NCBI GenBank assembly: GCA_037013685.1
Contig: CM072893.1
Span: forward strand, 21,347,736 to 21,411,735
Source: Acridotheres tristis
Taxonomy: Eukaryota > Chordata > Aves > Passeriformes > Sturnidae
Length of the DNA: 64,000 bases
Direction of reading: 5' to 3'
Each line of letters opens with the position of its first letter. The first letter of the stretch is position 1. Position numbers and translations under genes: made by a program. Shown here piece after piece: positions 34,738-48,900 of this stretch. Below the pieces are notes generated by a model. The model saw only the letters and a program-made list of their open reading frames with translations. It searched no databases and was not told where the DNA came from.

Positions 34738-36774
34738 TGGGTTGGTGCCTAAACACAAAATCTGAAATGTCTGATTGATGGAAATACCCCAAAGTAGTAC
34801 CATAACTCAATACTCTGCATTAATACCAGTAAAAGGCTTGATATACTGAAGCTCTTAAAGAAGACATGAGCTGATTTTTAAAATCTTGCATAGCATCAGT
34901 TATCACATAGAATAAGCAAGATTTCCTAGATGTAGTAACACAGAGCTATGAAATACATGAGCTAATTCTCATGAATGCAAGATAAAAATAAGAAAATTCA
35001 CAAAAGTAATTTCAAGAGTCTGACTAGTAACTGTATAAATGAATTTATTAAGATCATGTGATTAGCAAGTCTTGTGGAGTACTTTATATTAGTAAAACTT
35101 ATGCCACTTAAAATTTTACTGTTGTTCAAAGGCAAGGTGTGGGTTTAAGTAAATGGTAAGTTTTAATTGACAAAGCCCCAAATAACTACTAACAAAACCA
35201 ATTATTTAAAATAAATGTATACAGATAAAATATGTGAAATGTATACCTGAAGATAACATTATTATTATAACAATCTTAAATCATAAAGGTAGGAGGTAAG
35301 TATTAAATGTTTTCACATTTGGCAATTTTTAGAGAAATAGCAACGTGATTTACTTCCCTAAGGGTAAGTCAGAATACTACAATTAATGACATGTTAAACA
35401 TACATATGGAAAATAAAATAAATCATATTAAAAGTAGGACAAAAGCAAGAAAACTCTGTTGAGGATTGAGTTCTTCAGAGTTTAAACCAATAAGAGTCAA
35501 AAGTTAGTAGTATTGTATTAGTAGGAAAAAGTAACTGAGTATTTAAAGGAAAGTATGGACACCCCTTGTTTGTACTGAGGAAGATGAGAGGGTTGAGATG
35601 TAATATTGCTGTTACTGACAAGAGAAAAGGAGAAGCCTTCCTCTTATACACTGAGAAAGCTACAGTTTAGCATGTGCACATGCACTTCTGTCAACACAAC
35701 AGTACAACTGTGAAATATCAGACAGGTACACACTCGCATTTCTTACATTATTATCCTTCCCCATCACCAACACCTGACAAGATACTTAGTTCATATCTGC
35801 CCTTCACTTCTCTCAAAACATTTTCTTTTTCATTTTTTTTTTAAACACAATTCTAAGCAAATCACTTTCAGAAGAGTGCTTAAGTGTTTCTTGCCCTTCC
35901 CTACTTCTTATTCAACACTACCACTGCTCCCTCTGGTAGAAATATTTGTATTTTTAACTAATTTGTAGCCTTAACATTCTGGCCTTGCATAAACCTGCAT
36001 AGCTCAACAAATTTTCTAGCAATAGCAACACATTTCATGGCCATTCAGAAGGTCTTGTAAGTGTAAGCTCTATGAACAGGTTAGCACCACAGTTTTACAT
36101 GTTGCAGATCCAAATTTCACATGGTTATCTTCTGTTGGATGCTGCTGGAGCACTGTGAGCTACAAAAACAACCTCAGGAGCAAAAGCCATACTCAAATGT
36201 GCACACATACAGACAGACATAAATTGGCAAAGTGACTCTTGTGCCAAATACAGATTAAAAAAAGCAATTTCACATTTACTGTCTTCACAATTCCAGGAGT
36301 GCAGAAGCAGAGCAACGAATTGGTAATACTTACATTCAGATCTTACTTTCATTTGGAAACAGGTTAGTCTGACGACTTTAAAATCAAACAAAAAAAGAAA
36401 GCTGAAGGATAGCATTCCTCTCCTTCCTTGACAGGAGAAATAGACAGTCAATTATTTTGTCAGTTTTCATAATATACAACATAAAAGCAAGACACATCAA
36501 CAGCCAATGAATAGCAGAGGACCTGTGTTTCTGAATTATATGCACAATGTGACAGGATATAAGTGTACTGTGTTTATATAAAAATAGATTCAACATTTAA
36601 TGAACTATGTTTTGAATTCTCCTAGGCCAACTTGGCAACAGAAGCTGGAATTTAAACTTTTTCCACAGTATTTTTTAGATATTGGTTTTCAGGCTGATTA
36701 ATTATTTATGCTAAAGAATAGCAACAAAATTAATAAGCCTTTTCATCTATACTCTCTTTAATTTTATCTCTCTT

Positions 36775-36780
36775 TTTATT
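36775..36780 (-). other. Candidate poly(A) signal of KNDC1
   Basis: TTTATT on the + strand reads AATAAA on the minus strand, about 200 nt past the KNDC1 stop codon. More distal signals may also be used. Confidence 0.4.
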
Positions 36781-36981
36781 CTTTTGATCTGCCATCCAGT
36801 TGCCAGTGATTCAAATTTCATTAGTCATCATTTTATAATTCCATGTTATGAAATATAATAATTTCAACTTGAGACAGTCACTTCATTTAAGTATTTGCTT
36901 GGAAACAGGTCCAGTAGATGAAGTCGACTTAATCCAGTTTTACAGTCTAGACCCAGAACAGAACAGATGAAATAGAAATAA

Positions 36982-39900
36982 TTACTGAAATGTTGCTTTC
37001 ATCCTGCGCAGTGTGTCCTGAATTTTTCGAGACTGTTTTTCTGCTGGTATCTGATGGAAGTTAGCACAGTTGTCAGCTGCCAAGGCAGAAATGTCTGCAT
37101 CTTTAAAACGAGTTATTCTTTGTCTGAGGTAAGACTGCAGCTTGAAGTCTGGTGCATATGTATAAGGATTCTCTTGAAAGGCATGAACTTGGCTCACAAC
37201 TTTTGCAATATTTCTTGTAAGAGAATATGGTAAAAAAGATTAGTTTGTTTTGCTGATGATAAAAACAGAAGCATAAACCAAAAAACAAACCTTAAAGGAA
37301 ATTCAAAGGCATCAAGCATTTTGTTCCATTGTATATGTACCTCTAGTTACATGTCTAAACAAATGAAACTATTTGAACTGTTAGTTGTGAAATGCTGCAT
37401 TAGCTTTCATTATCTCATTATGCAATAGTATAATAAAAAATATAGGAGATATACACACATAATTAAAATAATTACCTAAGTTTAGTCCACTTGTGAGCTC
37501 CATTTGTCATTGTGAATCCTCCAGTTTCAAGTTGTTGGACATGCATAGCCAAAACATGGGCTGATGGAATTGTTGGAAGACTTTTGAATCTGTCTCCTTC
37601 CATCAGACATAAGCTGTCACTTTTTAAAAACACCTAGTTAAAAAATGCACACAGATTAATCTCACATTAAATCATGGGAAAGTTTTTACAAGTTCTCCAT
37701 GTACTTTATCTATTTATATGAATATTATCTTTTGGCACTGAAGTTGAAGACATCACTATGAATTCATCTCGTGGCAAACTTTTTAAAGTACACAAATAAA
37801 GTAACTTTAATCATAAGATATTTCATACATAATTTCAATTGTTCTAAATCACAGGCAAAACTGCATTTTAAAACCTCACTCTATGTTTCAAAATTGTACA
37901 GATCAATAAAAGAATGCCTATAATAAAATAGGCATTTAAGATTTTTAAGAACACATTATAGCTGCAAAGCTTTGGCAGAAATCTTCTAATGCAATGTAGC
38001 ATATCTAATGTTTTAGCTTGCTTTTGAAATTTTGATTTGTCATACAGGATACATGTTAAAGAAATACTGAGATTAAAATTTATGTAAACTCTTGGATTAG
38101 GAGTGAAAATCAAATTAAACTCATAATTAAAAGTAATAATTACTGTTTTCATCCTGCAAAGACACCCATTTAAGCAGATCTTGCACCTTCTCCAACCCTA
38201 AAGATGTAATTTTGCATTAGGGACTTTATACTGTACCTCAACAGCCTTGAGTTCCTCCATTATCTCAGCTACTTTTGCAGGTAGAATTTTCCAGGCCTTA
38301 CAATAAAACAGAACATATTTTTGTTTTTCACATTAATGTCTATATTGGAACAAGATTATATTAAATAAAATGGTTAGAGAACAGGGTCCCAAACTTACTG
38401 GCAACTGTCGTACAATAAGGTTTTCCAAGCCTGCTAGGATTTGCATTGCAGTAGCAAAATTTCTTCGTTCATAGCAGCATTTTGCTATAAGAAGAAATTT
38501 TGATAACAAGCTCACCTGTCGCTGGGAAAAAAAATTAAGATATATAATATACATATATACATAGTAAACCTACATAATAAAATTAAATGAGAAGGAAGAA
38601 GAGATATTTCCTTTTTCAATTTGTTATCAACATTGCTGACTGTAGTAACATTTCCCCTCACACAGTTTTTCCCCTCCTGTCACTCAGGTGTCCTTGATAA
38701 AAGTTTGAGCTGCATTCCCCTCATACAATCCAGTTCTTACATTCTGTTAGGTTTTGACACCTGCTACTAAAAAGCATCCAAGGCCCTCCTTGTGACAACA
38801 AATCCAATTATTAACTGCCCACTCACAGGTCTATTTCAGAATATTTCTTGCAGGTTTGCGACATAGCAAGTCACAGACAATGACAAATAAATAACTATTT
38901 TGTAGGTAATAATACAATAAACAATGACAAACCTTAGTTGTGTGACATGTTACAATTTCAGCAGCAACCCAGGTGCTGATACTGTCTGCATTTTTTAATA
39001 ATTGCAGGAGGTACTGGTCTTGTACGCACTTCGACAGAAACAGATTACAGACTTTCAGTGAAACTGTCTCAGTAGAAACGGCCCTAAGGAAAAAACAGAA
39101 AAAAAAAAGGCAAAAATAATTCTGTCTGATATCGGATTTTTAAAGAAAGCCTTGATTGTGAAGGTGTCAACTTCTAACTATTTAAAATAATTTTCCTGCC
39201 ATCTTGATTTTATACTTTGTGATGTACATAGTGAGCCATGTTACTTTTTCTTCCTTATAATTACAAGGTAAGTATATCTGATAAAAAAATAAGTCTATAT
39301 AGTATACATTTCTATACATAAAAACATTTTTGCCACTCATTAGTGCATAATAAAACCCCAACCAATCTGACACAAAATAACAGCCAGAAATCCAAAATAA
39401 ACAACCTCAGCCACATAAGAAATCGAGCCTAGTATTGTGTGGCACCACCCATGTCGTTTTCCATGGCTGAACCCCAAAATCTATACAAACCAGGTGATCT
39501 AGCCTTGGCCATTGAACAACCTGTAAAACATGAGTTGCTTTAGATGTTTGTGCTGGCTTTACCTAGGGAAGGACAGACTCAGGGGTTTTTCTCTGTGAGA
39601 AAACTTCCTCTGTGAGTTGATGGGACCAATTGAAGGCTGGTTTGGTTATTGACTGCCTGAACAATCAATTGGAGAAAGTTAGTTCGCTCTGTGAACACAC
39701 ATTTTGAAGGAGGTAACCCAGAAAAGAACTCTCTTTCTTTTCCAGCAGCAGTGCAGGCAACACCAGCCCAGCCTGGCTGCACTGCAGGGCTGCGGGTCTG
39801 GCAGGGGCCAGGGCTGGGCCCCATGTCTGGGGAGCTGGCATGGCCCAGAGGGAGAGGGGTGGCCATGGACAGGGCTGGGCCCCATGTCTGGGGAGCTGGC

Positions 39901-42900
39901 ATGGCCCAGAGGGAGAGGGGTGGCCATGGACAGGGCCAGGCCCCATGTCTGGGGAGCTGGCATGGCCCAGAGGGAGAGGGGTGGCCATGGACAGGGCCAG
40001 GCCCCACGTCTGGGGAGCTGGCATGGCCCAGAGGGAGAGGGGTGGCCATGGACAGGGCCAGGCCCCATGTCTGGGGAGCTGGCATGGCCCAGAGGGAGAG
40101 GGGTGGCTGCCAGCAGTGGCCAGGGAGACCCAGAGAGGCTGACTGATCTCCTCCTCCTTTTCCAGCACAGCCGACTTTTTAAGATCTTGGCACAGTGCAG
40201 CCTTGCTTTCCCTGTGTGAAATCTTAACTCTTTCAATGCTCAGATAAGACTTGCAGACTTTTCAATCCCCCCCCGGAGTGAGAAGGGAAAATGAAAGAGC
40301 TAAGTTCCTTTAGATGGAAGGAGAATGAGGAGATGCTGTGAAGACAGCTGAAAAATCCTTTTGTGACATTGCAGAGATGAACTGATATCACACTGAAAAT
40401 TCCTATAAACCGTGGAGAAAAGACATGAGGGGTCAAAGTGTTCCATTTGATAGATCATTTTGACCAAAAGTACCTGTGTTGAGAATCTTTGCCCCGAGGA
40501 AAGAAGGGGATCTGGGCTTTCTGAGGATGAAGCATGAACAGAGAGAAAAGAGATGAAGAGAACTTTTGCTTTGGAACAGTTCATTCTTAAAAGTAATACC
40601 CCATGAGTTTAACATGGCCCATAAGCACAGTTTTGGGAAAGCTGTGAGGATGGGAGGAACTTCACGACTTCGCAAGTTTTTTCCTGGGCAGATGCAAATT
40701 GTGAAAGTGAAGCCACGAGAGGACTGGTTTCCACCCCCCACTCCCTTGTGGAGGACTCCTTATGGCCTGACAAGAGGAATCTTCTCTCTCCAAAGTGAAC
40801 TGAAAAAAGGACTATTTAAGTTGGGAACTGACTGAAGCAGTTCTTTGTATGTTTGTCTTGTTGTTATGAAGGTTAGGGGAGGGGAGGAAAGAGTGGTCTG
40901 AAGATCCTGTTCTGAATTTGCTTTTATTTCTCTTTCTTTGTGTAGCTAATAAAGTCTTTTTATACCTTTTAAGTTTTAGGCCTGCCTTGCTCTTTTGCTC
41001 TTGGTTCTGGCTCACAACAGAAAATGAGTATATATAAATTGGCAAATCAAAACTATGACATTATTGGTGTGTTGGCTGGAAAACCAAAATTAAACCAAGA
41101 CAATGTTCATTCCCTATCCTTAGAAGCAAAAATCTACCATAGGTAGTGCAATTAATAACTACTCATTAGAAGCTAACTGAATCTACTGAGTATGTAACAA
41201 GTAGTCCATCATAAAAATAATTAGGTCTATGTGGTTGGATGAAAACATTAATTACTGATGAGCAAATAATTTAAATAGGTTGGTAACCACTCTAGTAACT
41301 ACAAGAAAATTCCCATGTATCTCTGAATACCAATAATTAATCTCCCTAACATACAAAAGGAACTTTGTACAGAGAAGCTGTGGAGTCTCCATCCACCTTC
41401 AAAACCCAAGTGCACACAGCCCTGGGCAACCTGGACCTTGCCTGGACCCTGGACAAGCTTGGACCTCCTTTTCAGCAGGGTGGTTGGACTTCATATCTTG
41501 AGAGGTCCCTTCCAACTCCAGCTATCCTGGAGTAAATGTCTTTGAGATTTTATATACATGCACACATTCATGACCAAGAATCCATGATATTTTTTCCCTG
41601 CCAAAAAATGAAACCTTTCAAGCAACTCCTAGCACAAGTTCCTAGAAATATTTTGGCTTCAACTCACTTCAGATTTCAAAGAAATCACCTGGCAAATGTG
41701 GCTTTCCACACACACGCATGTGCAGAGGTACATACCTGTATCTACATATGAAATCTCCTGAAATTAAATAACCCATATAAACAGGCCACCTAGTCTGTAA
41801 AAAATACTAAGTATTTTAATTGTTTCTTTGTTTCTGGCTGTATTAAAAGTGTGACACTCTAAGTCATCGTGTATCAAAAGAATCCAAGGGCAGTTAAAAC
41901 AAGCAACTTACTTTGGCACAGCAACACATTTGTCTTTAACACCAAGTGCTCGGGAATTTAGGAAGTGTACTGGATGACATTTTTTAAATACTTCCTAAAC
42001 AAAACAAAACAAAAAGAATAAATCTGCTGTTAGATCTAACACTTCATTTAAAATGCTTGGGGATAAAAATGACAGAGTACATCCTCCTCCCACCCCACCT
42101 GCATGAATTATGAGGGGGATCACAGCTTAAGAATAGCATTAGATATTCCAAATGTCACTGTAGACATTTCAAGAGAAAAGTTTTAATTCAAAGTCTTATA
42201 AAATAGTATGAAATAAGCTTGAAACAAGGTTGGGAAATGGCAAAGAAAGAAGAGAAAGAGTAAGAAGATAGTTATTATTCCAAATAAACCTAGACCTTTG
42301 TACCTGTTGCAGTAATGTCAGCTGCCAACAAAGCTGCTGGGCACTGCACTCAGTCAAGAGAGCTGGTCCCACTTCATCTGCTTTAGCTAAGGAGACTGAG
42401 GATTCTTCTGCCAAACTGCTACAGCAGGGCTTTGGCAAAACTGCTGAACCCGTGTGCAGTCGCTCTCTCTGATACTGTGCAATTGGTCCCATGCCTTTGG
42501 ATAGTTTCCAGTAGAAGTTCTGTAGAAAAAATAAATGTAAGGTTACAACTTCTCTAAAACAAACACTAAGTTTCCCCTTGATGTAACTTTCAATAAAGTG
42601 TTGTTAAGAGAAACACCTTTGTGCATGCAAAAGCTCATCTTCAAGGTTAGCCCAGAACAAATTGGTTTACTCAACACTGCTATTTTAAGCTAATATAATA
42701 TGCACAGTGGATGAGTCTAAGCAAGAGGCTGCCAGATCTCAATCAACAATCAGTATTTAAAACAAACCTCTGTGTATTCAAGCTTGCTTCCACAAAATAT
42801 TTTACTTCTCCTTTTTGCTTAGAATCAAGCATCCCGTTCCAAGAAATACATTCTTTTCCCTTTTTGCATTTTCCATTATCATTATTGTGCAGTGACAATA

Positions 42901-45900
42901 AAAAAAGCCCATGTTACTCTATTCTGTTTGCCCTTTCTTGGCTGAATCCCCAGTATACCCATGGAATTGTGCACCTTTAGTGTGAGGCTTATGTTTAATT
43001 CAGCTTGCAAATTATTGATACATTTGACTTCCACATGTTATTTTGGTCACTCTGTAAAGACATCTATTTTTGGGAAAAGCCTGCAGCAAGTTCAGAAAAG
43101 TTCTTCCTACAAGCTTTGAAGTTCTAGCAGGGAACCTTGTAGCTCCTGCTATTTTCTTGTATTTCTGTTCTTACAAAGATGCCTAATAAAAAGAATTAAT
43201 GGTTGACAAGGAGGCAAAGGTTTCCTAATAACTATAATAACTAATAACTTCCTATAACTATGCTAGTGTCAAGAATGAAGACTTCTACTCTCACAATTTT
43301 GATTATCTCATCTGTGATTACTGAAACAGCTGTCAGGAGTTTAAACTTAAGATTACTCTCATGGGTACAGAACTGTCTGGACCTTAGATATTTTCAAAAG
43401 AAAATTTAAAATGCAGGTACATAATTCTTACTAAGTAGGTCTGGACTCTTAAATTGGACACTTCTGGTTTTGTCAAAATGTAGTATGTGGAAATGTGCCC
43501 CATACATTGCAGTCTGAAGAAAAGACACACCTTTCTGGAAACATCTTCTGAGAGCTTTTTACATAGGGAATGTAATGTTTTTCTGCCCTCCTCAGTTTCC
43601 TCTTCACATTTGTCCACACCAGAGCACAGATCAGCACTGCAGCTTTTCCTGGCAGAGGTGTCCTCGAGCAGTGACAACAAGCGCTCCCCGTAGCCATTTA
43701 ACGAAGCAACCTGGGAATGCAAAACAGGCTAACAGCACACAGAACTCAATCTCCCAGAAATTATAAGCAAGTTACAAGACAGTTGTAAGATTCTTACCTG
43801 TCCAAAACCAGACATACTGAACATAGCTATCCAATACAGCATAATTTTTATTTACTTTAATTGTACTTAGGATAGCTTTTTGTAATAACTATGCTACATA
43901 TCCCATAACTGACTTTCATTTTTTTTTCTTAAAGGATCTACTGAAATTTTGAATTACCTTGGAAGAAATAAATTCTTTTAGGGTACCCAGAAGATCAGTA
44001 TTTGTTGCAAAATCTACATTGTAGCAGTCTTCAATCCATGCCTGCAGGATGTAGAAACTGCGGTTACATATTTTGGTAAGGGATGTGGAAGGATCCAGGC
44101 TTGCACTGGTGAGAAGAAAAAGAAACTTATTATGCCAAATTGATATCCAATTCCAATTCGAAAATAAGCGTTGACAAAACCCACAAGTTTTATTCGGTAT
44201 TTAATGAATTATCTTAAATCCCTAAATTTCATGTCTCTAGAACCCATGGCTCTTGCAAACAAAGCTGAGGTTGTAATTACTACTCATTAGTGGATAATTG
44301 GTAAAAGTGAGAAGCAGAATTGAGAAGTAAACACATTGTCAGATGCAGCTTTTGCTCTCATTTTGCTCTCACTTGTTAAGAGAGGCTTACAAAAACAAAC
44401 ATAAAACTTCATTTTAATTAAGTAGGATTTTTGAGAAACAGCTATTTGTTATTGGGGAGAAACTCGATTTTGCTTTGATAATGTTTTTCATGGGAATTTA
44501 CTGTACCTGGATAAAGTGCTGCTGATTCTATCAAGAAGAAACTGCAAAAATTCTTCTTGTGTGCAGAAATAGCGAAACGTATAAAGAAACTGCTGAACAT
44601 AACCTTCTAAAAATGCATTTCTGTAAAGCACAAGAAAAACTTCAGACAAGACAGAACACATCTTCAACTTGCATTCAACTACAGCAACAGCAAAAAAATC
44701 CTCAAAATATCAAGAATAGGCATTTTAAATTATCAAGCTCTTCATAAAACCTTGGTTCTTTTAAAAATTATTTTTACATATCAAGTACTGTGATTGCCAA
44801 CCCTGAAAGCATAATTTGCTTTAGAAATAGTTACTCTACTTTCAATTTTGTGAATAACCACTTCGACATTTCTGTTACTAAGGCAAGTTGCAATCTAAAT
44901 AGTATGGAAGAGCATACTCTATTTTCTTATTTTTTGCTATTATCTAACTTGATGCTGTTTTAAAACATTTTTTTATAATAACAGCATAAGAAGTAGCTAC
45001 ATTAAGCAAGAAAATACTTCTGTAACTCTAATTACAGTAGTTACTTTAATAACAGAATACACTTATTATACGCACATTAAAAATGAGGGCATTTTATTTT
45101 TTTATAAACACACACTCTCTCAAGGTCTTAACACAGGTTAATTGTCTTTTTTCCTTATTGGCTTGCAGCTAATCATGAGAGTTCGGGTTTGATGAATGTG
45201 GAAAGTCAAATTCCAAAATATTTTCTTCACTTTGTGCAAAATATTAACTACCAGGAAAAGCAGCACTCAGTGTAAGTAACTGGGTTTCAGAGTCAGGATG
45301 AACTGGGAGAAGTTTCTGGGAGGAAGTTGCTCCCTCTGCAGTGGCACAAATCTGAAGGAGTCTGGCAATTTCCATCCTTCACACTATTACAGCTTAAGTA
45401 CCTTAAAACAACACTGCCCTCACCAGAGTTGAAGGACACCTCTGTCCCCACTGAAATCCTGAGATAAGCCTGCATTTTGATCAGACTGATTACTGGGGCA
45501 ATAATCTGTAGAACCAAACCTATTTTCCTATCCAGACCTTATTAATAAGAAATAACAAATTATATGATTATATGAAAAACTGTTGTACTGCTGGCAGTGA
45601 CAAAGCCTTGATTCCATGGCAACTATCAGAGCAAACCTCAAACAAGTAAAAGATAAAGTTTAAAGTTGCCAGCTTTTTATTTATTATCAAATACTTTCAA
45701 TGGAAGTCAGCTGATCTTTTGACATTTTCATCTCCATTTCTGTAAATGAGTGTTCACAGAAATAACACAAACTTTATAGAAGAGAGAAGAACTTATTAAA
45801 TGTTAAGTAACTAGGATTTATCACAGAGACAAGTTTTTCCTTATTCAGCAACTATGCTTCAACCCACTCCCAATTCATGTGTAAAATATACCATACCTAG

Positions 45901-48900
45901 AATATAAGTAAGCCATTAAACCAAGAGGTGTACCAGCCTGCAGAACTCTCACTCCATTTTGATTGTTACACTGGTGTTTCTCTGTGTTATAGTAAAGGAG
46001 CAATGATGATTCATCCATAGGTGCCATGTCCATGGTGTCAGCTTTCCCATTGTGAATGACTGTAGGCAGGACACAGGATTCCACACCCCACTGCTCTGCA
46101 TACACCATCTGCTCAAAGAAGCAAGGCCATGATAAAACAAGAAATTAAAGAGGAAAATTCACACAAAATACAATCAATTTAAAGACAAATTGCATTTCAT
46201 ACAATTGATTTTTTTCCTTTTTAAATAATACTAGTAATATTTACCTTTAATGATTCTTTTAGAACTAACTTAATTTGGCAGATTGACACAAACCATTTCA
46301 TATAGTGATCTGAGCAGCCAGTTACACTGATGCAGCAATTAAATGACAAATAAAGCACAAGTGAAATAAAGTCTGACTTGCCTGCACATATTTCTTTACC
46401 AGTTCAAGAAACTGCACTTTTGATTTCATCTCCTGTAGCTGTCCTCTCAGTTTGGGCAACATAGATTTAATTTCAGGACCTTTAGATTTAAAATACATGG
46501 CATAAGAACACCAGTGATTTAAGGAACAGATCCTTAAAAGTACCATGAAGCCATTTTATTACTGGCAAATTGCTGTAATCTTACCTTTGCTTCTTCTTTC
46601 TTTCTGCAATAGTTTCTGGTAAAACTTGATGGTCTTTCTGTAATTTTTTGTCTCCATCATTAGCAATTGTTCTAGTTCCTTTTTAAAAAGAAATAGGATA
46701 GTATCAGAATTGTAAGCAGAAGGTGGTTCTAGCAAGGAAGTGAAGTTTCAGAAGAGAATTATTCTGTATGAAGACAAAAGAACATCCAAACAGACAAGAA
46801 TATGATATTAACAATGAAAAACTACCTTTCACATCTGTGTTTACAAGCAAGCTACAGCAGGAGTTACCTACTCCCAAAAAAGCATTCGTGATGTCACAGT
46901 TCTACAGCTTAAGAACCGGAGCAGGTTTGTGTATGATGAGACAGTGTGGCAGTTTGTCTGAACCTGGTCACACAAATATGCCTTTAGTTATAATAGCACT
47001 TCTCTGGTTGTTTTCACGAACAAAAACTTAGAATCAGAAGTCATCCAGAACTAAAATTTGTATGTTCTGAATTTAGTGCAGGCCCCAGAAACACTTTAAA
47101 CAGCTGACCTATATTTGCAGCAAGAACTGAAAGTCTGACTGAAATCAATGGCTTCCAAACAAACATAATTACATGATATTATACAACCAGGTCAGAAGGC
47201 AGACAAGAGACTTGCTTTAGAAATAAAGGACATATAAAAATTGAAAAAATTAAATTTCTATAGAATTATGTAACTTAAGCAATGAATAGAAATGAAAGTA
47301 TATGAGGCCCCTTAAAATATATAAATTTTAAAGTAAACATTTACATTTATAATTGTTTGCATATCAAAGGTTTCATTATTTTACCAGTGAGTAAAAATGG
47401 GCCATCCACTTTGGGTTCAGCTTCTGATTTATTATGAAACAACAAACATGATGTATGTTGTGCTTTATAAAAGTGGTGACTTTTGCACTTGGGTCCTAAG
47501 TTAACTACCAGTGACCCAGTTACATGAAACAGCATTTTAAATGCAGTTAGTTCACAGAATGCAGCAGACAACTCCCTCAAGCAGTGTGACCAGAAAACAC
47601 ACAGCTCAGAGCTAACATATCAAACAACAGATTGGTAAATAGGTTAGCTTTAATGGGATGGACTTGCTAGAAATTAATTTGAGCTTAAGAAAAAACTGTC
47701 ACTGTTTTTCAGAAAAGCTCAAAAGGTTTAACAACATAGCTCATTAGCACGGAGTCATAAAAGCCCCCTGGATTTTTAAAATATGTACTCCTACAGAGGA
47801 ATTACATAGAGAACAGGGAAAGCACAGGAAAGCTATTCTCCAGATTCTAATTGGAAGCTGTTTGCTTTTACTTCAAGATCTGCCTTGGCTTCATCAATTA
47901 AAGCAAAATCAAGGTGACTAAGAGACTATGTAAACAGAAAGGGAATCAGAAGGAGTGACCATTTGAAATCCCGTGGACAAAGTGGTGTCTCCTAAAATAT
48001 CTGGGGGTGAGTAGCAATGAAGTCAGAGGCAAATTCCCTGTCTATTCCACAATATTTTCCAATTCAGGTAGGTCTAGAGTATAAAAACTTTTTGTGAAAG
48101 TTTTTATACTCGATGCCTGTGGTGAGCTCCAGTCACAGTCATTCTTAGCTCTTTTCTATAGTATCACCACCATGGGGTTGGTGCAAAGGGCAGACAGTGC
48201 CTTTCCAGTCAACTTTAAGAACAGAAGATCAGTGACGGCACTTTTGTGTCAGCGGGCTTTACTTTGGAATACTACACCTCTGTTGTACTTTATTGCTAAG
48301 ACATGACAAATCTTGAGGATTTAAAACTGCTTAAGTCAATATTTAAAAGAAGAAATGGTGTTTTGACTCACTATAACAGAACAAATTTTATTACACTTTT
48401 AACCAGCAAGGTGTATCTTAAAGATTTAAAATCAGCGTACTCACCACTTTTTTAGCATCTATATTTTGTGACTCACTTGATTTCTGATTTCCAAGGTTTT
48501 TCAAGTAACTATGAACTTCCGAATCAAAACATTCAGCTCCATAAAATGCACTGCTCCAACCAGGACTACAGCCACAAAAGTCTGGTAGATTGGGAGATGC
48601 CAAGTAGCTGTTTCCAGCTATCTTTATCATGGCCTGTTCCTCTGAACTTTCATTTTCTTCTGCAAAGCCTGGAGCACAGCTGTTGCTTTGCAAATATTGT
48701 TGCTCTTTTGCTATGGGGATTGTATTCTGCAGAGTCAATTCTTTTTTATCCAAAGGTGACTCATCAAAATTCATTTCAACTAATGATGTTTTTATCATAG
48801 GCTCAGCCTTCACATCAAAGTTTGCTTCCCTTTTCCCTAAAGAAGGTGTGTGGGGCAAAAGAAATAATGGTCATGTGCTTTGTTAAACTTCAACACAACA

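Larger units (their letters stand above)
24200..36770. other. Intergenic region between VENTX-like and KNDC1, no gene recognised
   Basis: About 12.5 kb, mostly AT-rich. It holds a TA microsatellite, a CR1 remnant and a short tandem duplication. In human, UTF1 lies between KNDC1 and VENTX; I found no frame here with its features, but UTF1 evolves fast and cannot be excluded by eye. Short frames are scattered on both strands and none shows a domain. A good TATA-like CTTATATAAAAG lies near 24650 on the + strand with no convincing gene after it. Confidence 0.45.
36982..42519 (-). other. KNDC1: KNDC1 catalytic RasGEF (CDC25-type) domain
   Basis: Exons 42519-42304, 41994-41912, 39083-38933, 38521-38399, 38296-38237, 37633-37476 and 37213-36982. 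Recognisable pieces are QQLCWQLTLLQQEVFKKCHP, SISTWVAAEIV, FLLIAKCCYERRNFATAMQI and PSAHVLAMHVQQLE, then NPYTYAPDFKLQSYLRQRI. These match the order of conserved regions in CDC25 domains, which open the nucleotide site of Ras-family GTPases. No frame break is seen. The 39083-41912 intron carries an LTR and a CR1 fragment. Confidence 0.9.

Noticed and set aside
39579..40236. Long open frames on both strands with repeated Pro/Gly/Trp-rich motifs
   Set aside because: They arise from the 61-bp tandem repeat: the unit is not a multiple of 3, so the same peptide pattern appears in all frames and on both strands.
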